From Chloroherpetonaceae bacterium (GTDB lineage Bacteria > Bacteroidota > Chlorobiia > Chlorobiales > Thermochlorobacteraceae): a DNA stretch of 64,000 bases. Each line of letters opens with the position of its first letter. Positions within the stretch are counted from its first letter, which is position 1. The DNA lies in NCBI GenBank assembly GCA_025056565.1, contig JANWWA010000013.1, positions 1 to 64,000 on the forward strand, read 5' to 3'. The notes under the pieces were generated by a model. The model did no database searches and was not told where the DNA came from. It saw nothing but the letters and a program-made list of their open reading frames with translations. Both the position numbers and the translations under genes were made by a program. Shown piece after piece: positions 18,319 through 26,981 of this stretch.

Positions 18319-19329
18319 CTATCCGACCGGCTTTTGTGCAATCAGCAGTGATGCAATTACCACATTCAAGACATAGAGACCGTTGTTCACAACGAGGTAA
18401 CGCAGGTATGCACGGTGGGCTTTAGTGTCGCTTTGCCCCACTACGTTTTTCAAGCCAGTTTGTTGAATTGCCACATCTAAGGCATGCGCACCGTCCTCAG
18501 GGTCAAGGTAGAGCAAGACCTGCATCGCCATAATGATTAGGAGCGAGACCAGCGAGAAATAAAACATCACCTCGAAGCCCCAGCTATGCATCAGATACAC
18601 AAACCATATTAGCGGCACATCAATGATAAGGAATGAAACAAGGTAGGTATTGCGCACGCCAATCATTACTGGCAAAGACTTCAGCCCCTTAGCTTTGTCA
18701 CCCTCTATCGACTTGAAGTCGTTAAGAAAGATCAGCCCGATTGCTACGAGCGCATTGATAATACCCATTGCCAGCACCTCTGGGCGCAAGTCTGCATAGA
18801 CGATATTGCCTGCAATCCATGTTACCAAGCTGTAGCTAATACCGACTGCCGGTGCAGAGAGCAGCACATTTGATTTAAGTTTAATAGGCGGCGCCGAATA
18901 GATGTAGCCTAAAATCAAGCCAAAGGCGGTCAGCCCTAACAGAATGAGTGCCCGCTCTTGCTCTAAAGTGCTGCTAAGCAAGACACTGACTCCGATAGCT
19001 AGCAGCCCTACCAAAATCCAGTTCCAACGTGCTTCTTGCGGACTGAGTCGTCCAGATGGAATCGGGCGTGTGGGTTCATTGATGCGGTCAAGTTCACGGT
19101 CGAAGTAATCGTTCACCGATTGTGAATAGCCTGTTCCTAAGGGGCCAAAGAGTAAGGTTAGCAATCCAAACTTGCCGAGGCTTTCTAGACTCCACGTCAA
19201 TCCACCTGATGCAATCGCTCCGCACACAATCCCCTGCAACACACCCAGCCACGTAATTGGGTCAAGTAGCTCAATGTGTGCCTTGAGTTTCTCTAAGAGC
19301 GGAATGTTTGCTGGTCGAGCCTCGGTCAT
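18319..19329 (-). CDS. bchG/bchK: (Bacterio)chlorophyll synthase, UbiA prenyltransferase (BchG/BchK/ChlG family)
   Basis: This 336-residue integral membrane enzyme attaches an isoprenoid alcohol to the propionate of a (bacterio)chlorophyllide. It shows WLGVLQGIVCGAIASGG in the first helix, the first Asp-rich motif NDYFDRELDRINEPTRPIPS, which is essentially invariant in chlorophyll synthases, and the second motif LNDFKSIEGDKAKGLKSLPV. About nine membrane helices are seen. Green sulfur bacteria have three paralogues: BchG (BChl a), BchK (BChl c/d/e) and ChlG (Chl a). I cannot tell by eye which this is. A phytol-kinase-like gene follows it. Confidence 0.9.
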   Translation of the reverse strand: MTEARPANIPLLEKLKAHIELLDPITWLGVLQGIVCGAIASGGLTWSLESLGKFGLLTLLFGPLGTGYSQSVNDYFDRELDRINEPTRPIPSGRLSPQEARWNWILVGLLAIGVSVLLSSTLEQERALILLGLTAFGLILGYIYSAPPIKLKSNVLLSAPAVGISYSLVTWIAGNIVYADLRPEVLAMGIINALVAIGLIFLNDFKSIEGDKAKGLKSLPVMIGVRNTYLVSFLIIDVPLIWFVYLMHSWGFEVMFYFSLVSLLIIMAMQVLLYLDPEDGAHALDVAIQQTGLKNVVGQSDTKAHRAYLRYLVVNNGLYVLNVVIASLLIAQKPVG

Positions 19330-19635
19330 TGTTCGAGCAAGCGGAATAGTTTTCTTTCTTCTCCGCTTAATGTGCGGTTTTGCGCAAAGTTACGCAATCT
19401 GCTATGCAATCAAAATTGCTTTCTCGAGAAAGAAAACTTCCCGTTTGTCTCGATTGGGTCAGACCTACCTTCGCGTCAGTGCGGCGCCAGATTATGTTAC
19501 ATGTGATAACAACAGTGCACCAATGAACACTGCATGCCTGCTCGAGTCCCTCATCCTGACTCTGACACAGTCGAGCCACTCTTCTCTCTCTGCAAGGGAA
19601 GAAGCATCGGGGAGAGATAAAAATGCAGGTATCGC
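19330..19635 (-). promoter_or_regulatory. Intergenic leader of the chlorophyll synthase gene with three dyads
   Basis: No credible gene is seen in these 306 bases. Three dyads lie upstream of the chlorophyll synthase start. One is a 14-bp perfect palindrome CTTTCTCGAGAAAG (19419-19432). The second, touching it at base 19419, is the hairpin GCAAT-CAAA-ATTGC (19406-19419). The third, further out, is the partial dyad TGTTA-N7-TAACA (19495-19511). They could be operator sites or leader structure for pigment regulation. The start codon itself has no clear Shine-Dalgarno sequence. Confidence 0.45.
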
Positions 19636-20457
19636 TCAATGCGATATCACATCACTCAAGGAAAAGCGCAGGTTTGAGACTACTCCTGAACGTTTCGGCA
19701 GCTCAATTGACTTTCCGTTCAGCCAGACCTCTGCTACCTCAGCCTTGCCTAACGTAAGTTTCACAAGGCTGTCAGCCTCAAACTGTGAGCTCTCGTTTGC
19801 ACGCAGGTAAGCTTCTTGCATCTTACGCTCGTCCGCCACTACACCGACCCAACAATCGGATTTGGCGCGCACAACCAGCGTGAGCTTTCGCGGACTTGCA
19901 GTTGACAATCCCGACGCCTGCGTTGCAGGTAAAGAGACTGCATCTACTGTTGGGAGTGGCAGCGTCGGCTTAGACTTAGGTGAATTCGTTATCGCCTCAA
20001 CCTTGCTGACAGATGATACCCACCCTTTGACTGTGCGTACCACTTTCGCTTCTTCTGGCGATGTACAAGTATAGATGCCTATTCCAAGACTCATCAATAC
20101 CAGCGTGCCACTAGCTACCATCAGTCGCGAAGGTGACAGGAAGCGAGCAAGCCACTCAAGACGCGTCGTAGAGGGAGGCGCGGGCGTCTGCTCTGCCGCA
20201 GCTGCTTGCCTTGCCGCATAATGCGCTTCAAGCGCTGCCAAATAAAGATTCACTGTATCTACCGACAGCCCTAAACACTCTGCATACTTGCGAACAATTT
20301 GGCGCACATAGAACGAGGGCAGAAAGTCGTAGCAACCACTTTCCAGCTTTTGAAGATGCTCTACCTGAATTTTGGTGCGCTGGCTAATGTCGTGGAGGGA
20401 GAGTTGTTGTTCAGTGCGTGCGTCTGCCAGTTCTCTGGCAAGGTTAAGGTGCTCCAT
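19636..20457 (-). CDS. RodZ-like helix-turn-helix membrane protein
   Basis: This is a 273-residue protein with the RodZ layout. An HTH_25 domain comes first (LSLHDISQRTKIQVEHLQKLESG ... FYVRQIVRKYAECLGL, residues about 18-65). A single membrane helix follows near residues 110-128 (LMVASGTLVLMSLGIGIYTC), then a Pro/Ser/Thr-rich periplasmic linker and a DUF4115-type C-terminal beta domain (KLTLVVRAKSDCWVGVVADE ... AEVWLNGKSIELPKRSGVV). RodZ links MreB filaments to the elongasome, and related proteins in this phylum may serve other envelope roles. mreB is not nearby. Confidence 0.82.
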   Translation of the reverse strand: MEHLNLARELADARTEQQLSLHDISQRTKIQVEHLQKLESGCYDFLPSFYVRQIVRKYAECLGLSVDTVNLYLAALEAHYAARQAAAAEQTPAPPSTTRLEWLARFLSPSRLMVASGTLVLMSLGIGIYTCTSPEEAKVVRTVKGWVSSVSKVEAITNSPKSKPTLPLPTVDAVSLPATQASGLSTASPRKLTLVVRAKSDCWVGVVADERKMQEAYLRANESSQFEADSLVKLTLGKAEVAEVWLNGKSIELPKRSGVVSNLRFSLSDVISH

Positions 20458-20701
20458 ATCTTGACTTTATCCCCCTTCCGCGGTGTTGTGTTGTTGCTTG
20501 GTGATTTGGCATGAAGATGCTTCACGGCGTTGCCGAAGGTAAGCAGAAAAAAGGTATCAGTCAAGAGTTTAATAAAAATTTAACATTAGGAAAATCTTAG
20601 TCGCATTTTCAAGATACAACTCGTTGCGCGGTTTGCACCATAGATTGTAGCGACGCTATGCAAAGTAAGAATCATTTCTGCATAACTATCCTGTAATAGA
20701 C

Positions 20702-22093
20702 TCAGAATTGCAGACGGAGTAATACACGTGGCTCAATGCGCTGTACAGGCTCATATCGCACAATAGCATTGTTACTACTGCGCACTGGAAGAAACGTCCA
20801 TTGATAGACGAGCGACAGCAAGAGATAGGGATAGGGCGAGTAGCCGAACTCTACTTGCGCTAGACTGCGTTCATCGAGCGTAAAGAGGTCAGTTTCTGCA
20901 CCAATGTCGCGCTTAAAGTAGTCTGCACGCAGCACAATAGCAGGAATGAGGTCTTCCAACCGTGCTGAAAGTTGCAGAATACCACCACGAGGCGTGCGAT
21001 ACAGGCGTTGATAAGATCCAAAGAACTGGAACTTACCTAAAATTGCTCCTCCTAACTCACCATAGATGCCTGCACCTCCCGACACCGTATTTCGCAGTTG
21101 ATTCGCTCGCGAGATAATACGCTCTCCTTGCTCACGGTAACGCTCTTGTTCGTAGAGTGCATCAAAGTAGGCAAATTGAAAGCGGTCAGTCAGAAAACGC
21201 TGCTCCAGCTTGGCTGAGAGCACTACTAACCCCAGCAAATTTTTGAGTGAGCCTGATACCCCTAATGCCAGTCCGGCTCCGTAGCCAATAATCCCCGCTG
21301 CATCAAGATACGCATCGGCATTGAGCAGAGGAAGGCGCGCCAGTGGTAGACTTGCATCTATGCCCAACGCAATGAGTGCACCACCTCGTGCTGCAATGCG
21401 TTCAGTCCTTCCACTCAAATGGGTCGTGTCTTCCAGCTGGACATTTGCATTTTCGTTCACATCACCAACTACTGTTGCTCCAAGTTCTAAGCCTGAAAGT
21501 AGCGGCAGCCCTAATTCACGCAGCGGTCTCCAAAAAGGTCTCACGCCTATCACATTGAAGGTGCTCACGTCGCTGACCATTGACTCAAACCCATAATTGC
21601 CAAAGTCCATATCCCACTCCACGCCAATACGACGAGCATCATAGCTGGCATTATTTCGGTATAGAAAGAGGATTGTTCCGTGCCCCAGACGCGCTGCATC
21701 CAGTTGACCTATTCGGAAGTATAGGCTGTCACGCTTAACACCATACCGAACATACCGTACTAGTCGCAAGTAGCTTGACACCCCATCTTCCCAATCCTCT
21801 CGGCGGAGCTGCCCTTGCTGTGAGATGCGCAGGTTGACATCTAAGCCGACTCCCCAATTTCCCAGCGCCAACTCGGGAGCAAGGCTAATTGTGTAGAACA
21901 CTTGGTTACCAAATACGCTAATGCCAATTCCACCTCCAAAGAAACTGCCAGACTCGCGATGGAAAAAGATTGAATACGCATCGTAGCTACTTGGCGGCAG
22001 GATAGGTTGTGTAGAAGCTTGCGCAAACACTGCGGAGGCAGAAGCCAGTTGAAAGCAAAGAGCAAAAACAGTCTGCCGCAACCACTTCATCAT
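20702..22093 (-). CDS. Outer-membrane beta-barrel hypothetical protein
   Basis: This is a 463-residue exported protein. The signal peptide is MMKWLRQTVFALCFQLASAS with cleavage after VFAQ. The rest is repeated amphipathic strands rich in Tyr/Gly/Leu (LRLVRYVRYGVKRDSLYFRI, LLLSLVYQWTFLP), and the protein ends RVLLRLQF, the C-terminal Phe signal read by the BAM complex. Pieces such as LDAARLGHGTILFLYRNN resemble uncharacterised Bacteroidota/Chlorobiota barrel proteins. The function is unknown. It lies about 240 bp upstream of rodZ in the same direction but is probably a separate unit. Confidence 0.78.
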   Translation of the reverse strand: MMKWLRQTVFALCFQLASASAVFAQASTQPILPPSSYDAYSIFFHRESGSFFGGGIGISVFGNQVFYTISLAPELALGNWGVGLDVNLRISQQGQLRREDWEDGVSSYLRLVRYVRYGVKRDSLYFRIGQLDAARLGHGTILFLYRNNASYDARRIGVEWDMDFGNYGFESMVSDVSTFNVIGVRPFWRPLRELGLPLLSGLELGATVVGDVNENANVQLEDTTHLSGRTERIAARGGALIALGIDASLPLARLPLLNADAYLDAAGIIGYGAGLALGVSGSLKNLLGLVVLSAKLEQRFLTDRFQFAYFDALYEQERYREQGERIISRANQLRNTVSGGAGIYGELGGAILGKFQFFGSYQRLYRTPRGGILQLSARLEDLIPAIVLRADYFKRDIGAETDLFTLDERSLAQVEFGYSPYPYLLLSLVYQWTFLPVRSSNNAIVRYEPVQRIEPRVLLRLQF

Positions 22094-22248
22094 TTTCTGA
22101 TTTGGTGATGCGCAAAGTTACGGAATTTCTGCTGCCTCAATGACAGACCATCACCCCGGCTTGCTGCATAATATGCTTCTCTGGGCTGATGTAGACTGGT
22201 AGGTATTTACTCCGTCCTCACTTGATATGTCTGCAGCGCACTTTTCAC

Positions 22249-22620
22249 TCACTTTACAAATCGCTTGAAGTATTCCACTTCATATGCTGCAATCAGTGCC
22301 TCCAGCTCCGCCCGCCGCTCTGGTGTCTGTTGCGCTAAGAATGCCTGCCACTCTTCTTCGAGGTGAATGGGACAGTCGTTAATAAAGTCGCAGATGCGGC
22401 AGTAACGGCGGTTATACATCTGCTCCATCCAGCAACCTGTCTCACTCTTTTTTACTTCATCCACATAATTGGGGTTCTCTTCAATGAGACGGTCACCAGT
22501 TTCAATTAAATCTTTGAGATAGCCATGCTGCTTTTCCTCCTCTATCATTTTCATCAGCTCGTTGTGCTCTTCGGAGTAACGGTCCAGCAGGCTTTGAATC
22601 ATCTGGCGCAGGATAGACAT
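22249..22620 (-). CDS. Small four-cysteine hypothetical protein
   Basis: This is a 123-residue soluble protein of unknown function. The ATG at 22620 has a strong AAAGGAG seven bases upstream, which decides the start. The protein is mostly charged helix, with a central cluster C63-x10-C74-x2-C77-x5-C83 (CRICDFINDCP), a spacing able to hold a zinc ion or Fe-S cluster. There are no membrane segments or signal. The gene lies 150 bp downstream of a glycosyltransferase gene on the same strand. Confidence 0.75.
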   Translation of the reverse strand: MSILRQMIQSLLDRYSEEHNELMKMIEEEKQHGYLKDLIETGDRLIEENPNYVDEVKKSETGCWMEQMYNRRYCRICDFINDCPIHLEEEWQAFLAQQTPERRAELEALIAAYEVEYFKRFVK

Positions 22621-22770
22621 AGTTATTCTCCTTTCAAATGTTTTATGCCCATTATGGAGACTCTCCACTTGGCAATATTTCTGTCTGAAAGTTACACAAT
22701 TGCGTTGGCAAATGCCAACCAGCACGCCTGAGCGGTCTAGACTTATCATACCGCTAAGCAGCAAGAGAGC

Positions 22771-23948
22771 CTAAGGCACTTTTGTCTGCAACTTTTCCAC
22801 AAGCTGCTCGAGGCTCTTTGCGAAGTGCTCCCAAGAGTATCGCATTTTCTCGTAGCGAATGTAGTGCGCAAAGTCTGTCTGTTTCTGGAAAAAGGCACGA
22901 ATGCCCTCGGCAATTGCTTGTGATGTGGCGGCTGTCAGCACGATGCCAGTTTGACCATCTTTTACTGCTTCAGCTAGCCCACCTACGTTTGTAACCACTA
23001 CAGGGCGTTCAAAGTGGTAGGCAATCGGCACTATGCCCGATTGCGTCGCTGAGCGATACGGCAATACAACACAATCTGCTGCGCAGAAATACTTTGCCAC
23101 TTGGTCAATAGGAATATAGTGGGTGGCAAGCAAAAGGTGCTTGCGAATTCCTAACGACTCAATGCGCGCTTGATACTCTGACTCCTCACCATAGAACTCG
23201 CCCGCAATAATTAGCACTATGTCTGGGAAAGTTTTGATTAGTTCAGGCATTGCATTGAGCAGCAGGTCAAGTCCTTTGTATCGGCGAATGTAACCGAAGA
23301 ACAGCATCACCTTTTGCGTCTCTGATAGTCCTAACAACGCACGGGCTTGTGCTTTCGGTATGGCTGCCCCGAACAAGTCATACACAGGGTGTGGCACCAC
23401 CTCAGCAAGCGCACGAGGCTGGAGCTGCAGCAAATCTGCCTTCACTTTTTCAGATAGTGCAAGGTAGCCATCTGGATGACGTGTCAGCAGCCGTAGCAGC
23501 CACCCATCACCAGCGTGCGCTTCGTGCGGCAAAAAGTTATGCAGCAGTGCCACTATTTTTGCCGATGAATGGCGCTTGAGCCAGCCCATCATCGCGGCGT
23601 AACATGGCACAAAAAAAGTTAGCCAATGCGTAAAAATGACTGCATCAGGCTGCCACCGATGGATGCGCTGCGCTGCCTTGTACCACGAGAGTGGGTTTAG
23701 CGAATCTATTAGCGGCTCAGCATAGATAGCATATGCGGTGGTATCTGCTGCACTCTCTTCTTGCGATTTTCCCGGAAAAAACAGCTTGGGATAGAGGCGC
23801 GAGAACGAAACCGCATAAACATTATGACCACGTGCTTGCAATGCACGTGCTAGCGAAGCGCCAAAATGAGCAATTCCTCCACGCAGAGGGTAAAACGGAC
23901 CAACGATTGCGATATTCACAGAATTGGAAAATCGAGTAGACAGCGACT

Positions 23949-23952
<4 letters not shown>
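22771..23952 (-). CDS. Family 4 glycosyltransferase (group 1)
   Basis: This is a 393-residue GT-B enzyme acting in the cytoplasm on a lipid or polysaccharide acceptor. The N-terminal domain has IVGPFYPLRGGIAHFGASLA. The C-terminal nucleotide-sugar domain has MLFFGYIRRYKGLDLLLNAM, the E-x7-E region ADCVVLPYRSATQSGIVPIA and PVVVTNVGGLAEAVKDGQTG. It overlaps ptsH by 4 bp (ATGA) and belongs to the obg-ptsH-GT unit. The acceptor is unknown; other envelope-polysaccharide genes are absent here. Confidence 0.88.
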
Positions 23953-25306
<1,354 letters not shown>

Positions 25307-25327
25307 CTAAATTAGATTAAGTCTAAA

Positions 25328-25358
25328 CAGGGATTCAAGCCCTGACGCTAGTGTCAGG
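25328..25358 (+). promoter_or_regulatory. Two overlapping, mutually exclusive dyads upstream of a small gene
   Basis: CAGGG (25328-25332) can pair with CCCTG (25340-25344). CCTGAC (25341-25346) can pair with GTCAGG (25353-25358). The middle strand is shared, so only one hairpin can form at a time. The second dyad, CCTGAC-N6-GTCAGG, would also do as a repressor operator. It lies 30 bases before the ATG at 25389. No T-tract follows. Confidence 0.45.
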
Positions 25359-25388
25359 TTCTTGATATCATCAAAACAATTTAGGGCT

Positions 25389-25748
25389 ATGCGGAATCAG
25401 CAGCATACAAAGACGACTATTCACAAGACTGCACACGGCTGCATTCTCAGCGATGCAGGTTGCAATGTTATTCAATTGGAGTTTGGGAATCTTTTCTTAC
25501 GCTTTGATCTCAAAGGTCTTGAGGGCTTCAAGGGCTGTATTGATCAACTTGACCTCGACCGATACGAGGCTGCAAACCACGCCAAGCCATACCACCGAAA
25601 GGTCTTTGTCGCCTTGCAGCCAGCCGGCATAACGATGGCATTCACACGCGAAGAGGTGCTCGAGCTTCGTCAACTTCTCAGCGCTGCTGAAGCAATTCTG
25701 ACGCAGAAGCGTCTCTCGCACGAAGCACTTCACTATCCGCAGAATTGA
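25389..25748 (+). CDS. Small hypothetical protein (DUF6686-like)
   Basis: This is a 119-residue soluble protein. Its core TIHKTAHGCILSDAGCNVIQ followed by LEFGNLFLRFDLKGLEGFKG resembles a small Bacteroidota family annotated DUF6686, in which 'H/N-G-x-x-L-x-x-C-x-x-x-Q-x-x-F-G-N-x-x-L-x-F' recurs. A second half with KVFVALQPAGITMAFTREEVLELRQLLS completes it. Two Cys residues remain from a possible metal site. The role is unknown. The start at 25389 is chosen over one nine codons upstream because the latter would include the leader dyads. Confidence 0.6.
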   Translation: MRNQQHTKTTIHKTAHGCILSDAGCNVIQLEFGNLFLRFDLKGLEGFKGCIDQLDLDRYEAANHAKPYHRKVFVALQPAGITMAFTREEVLELRQLLSAAEAILTQKRLSHEALHYPQN

Positions 25749-25751
25749 CAC

Positions 25752-25785
25752 AAAAAACGCCGCTCTGCTCAAACAGCAGAGCGGC
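25752..25785 (-). terminator. Strong intrinsic terminator for the lipoprotein gene at 25813-26763
   Basis: GCCGCTCTGCT (25759-25769) pairs perfectly with AGCAGAGCGGC (25775-25785) around a 5-nt loop. Read on the minus strand the 11-bp stem is followed by GTTTTTTG, a T-tract at 25752-25758. It also lies just after the convergent small gene and may block read-through both ways. Confidence 0.9.
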
Positions 25786-25812
25786 ACCCTTACAGTTCGT
25801 TAGGACAGCTTC

Positions 25813-26763
25813 TTAGCGCATAAAGAGGCCTGGCACCCACTCAAAGAAACCCCTGAATTCACCACGTCGCCCCCGCAGCGATAGTGGCAGACGACCATTG
25901 CGCTCCTGCGAGAGGTCAATCGTAAACTCGCGGTTGACTTGGCTCTCTTCATACTGCTCGCCGCGCACGAATGTGATGTTTGCCGTGTATGTGCCGCTAA
26001 TCGTTCCCGATGTGGCACGGGCATAAATGTTCTGGAAGCGGCGTGCACGACTTAGTGGCACAACTACATCACGCAGTGTTGCGGTCACAGTGTGGTTGCT
26101 CACGCGCAGTGCTTCACCGATTTTCAGTGAGTCAATTGCAGCTCGACGATAGGGCGCTGTAGAGTTAATTGTCATAATTGGATTCGCCGTATCGGCAACG
26201 GAAATTGTGCCACGCACAGCCCCTTCAAGACGCGTTAAGCGATGCGAAATGCGTGGGCTCTTGAAACTGCCCGAGCAAGAGTCAGGCACAATCTCAAATG
26301 TCACAAGGTCGGCATATTGATTGTTGGTGCGGAAAAATTGCTGCCCAACTCCATTGCGAGAAAAGCGCAAGCGATACTGGCGCATCCAACTGCCTTGCAC
26401 CACTGGTGAATTCATCGTGCGTTGCACTGTAATTGTCCAAGTCTGGGTGTTCGGGTCATATTCACGGCGACGGACTACTCCGCCACGGCTGAGCATTGGT
26501 CCTGGACGATTGTCCATCAAATTTGGTTCATCTGGCACAGCTACCAGCCCCAGCACGCCGTCGAGCGAAAGTTCGACAATATCAGTCAGTTGGTCGTGCA
26601 AGCCGCCATTGTCAGAGCCTATAGCTCCTGCAATGACCTCAGCAGCATCTATTGTTGCCAGTAGGCTGTCGTCTTGAACAGGCCCTGTTGCATTCTGGCA
26701 ACCTGCAGCAGCAAAGGCAATAAAGCCAGCTAAAAGCAGCGGAAAGAATGATAGGCGTTTCAT
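25813..26763 (-). CDS. Hypothetical lipoprotein
   Basis: This is a 316-residue lipoprotein with signal MKRLSFFPLLLAGFIAFAAA and lipobox AAAGC (Cys 22). The mature part is beta-rich and soluble, with TWTITVQRTMNSPVVQGSWM, YRLRFSRNGVGQQFF and repeated TISGTYTANITFVRG-type strands. It reads like an outer-membrane-anchored beta-sandwich protein. No family was recognised and no catalytic motif is visible. It is transcribed alone, with a strong terminator at 25752-25785, and is divergent from mutS2. Confidence 0.75.
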   Translation of the reverse strand: MKRLSFFPLLLAGFIAFAAAGCQNATGPVQDDSLLATIDAAEVIAGAIGSDNGGLHDQLTDIVELSLDGVLGLVAVPDEPNLMDNRPGPMLSRGGVVRRREYDPNTQTWTITVQRTMNSPVVQGSWMRQYRLRFSRNGVGQQFFRTNNQYADLVTFEIVPDSCSGSFKSPRISHRLTRLEGAVRGTISVADTANPIMTINSTAPYRRAAIDSLKIGEALRVSNHTVTATLRDVVVPLSRARRFQNIYARATSGTISGTYTANITFVRGEQYEESQVNREFTIDLSQERNGRLPLSLRGRRGEFRGFFEWVPGLFMR

Positions 26764-26981
26764 AGTTTGTTATGGCTGTTTTGCGTTAATGGTTTCCGTT
26801 TAATTTGTGCCCATACAGGCACTTTCCGCTATAAAAGACAGATAGGTGCTGCGAAAGGTTTAAGGCTCGCCTGTGGCTCGAGTTAAAAACGATTGCACAA
26901 GCCGACTTGTTCTGCAGTATCTTTGCAAGTGACAGTTGCAGCAACGCAAATCACAAGCACGCTATTCATCGTAGTTTTGCA

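Noticed and set aside
19495-19511. TGTTA-N7-TAACA as a PpsR/CrtJ site (TGT-N12-ACA)
   Set aside because: The spacing between TGT and ACA is 11, not 12, so it was not assigned to that regulator.
19367-19639. 90-codon minus-strand frame between rodZ and chlorophyll synthase
   Set aside because: Cys/Arg-rich, no ribosome-binding site or family-like sequence, and it covers the dyad-rich leader; treated as non-coding.
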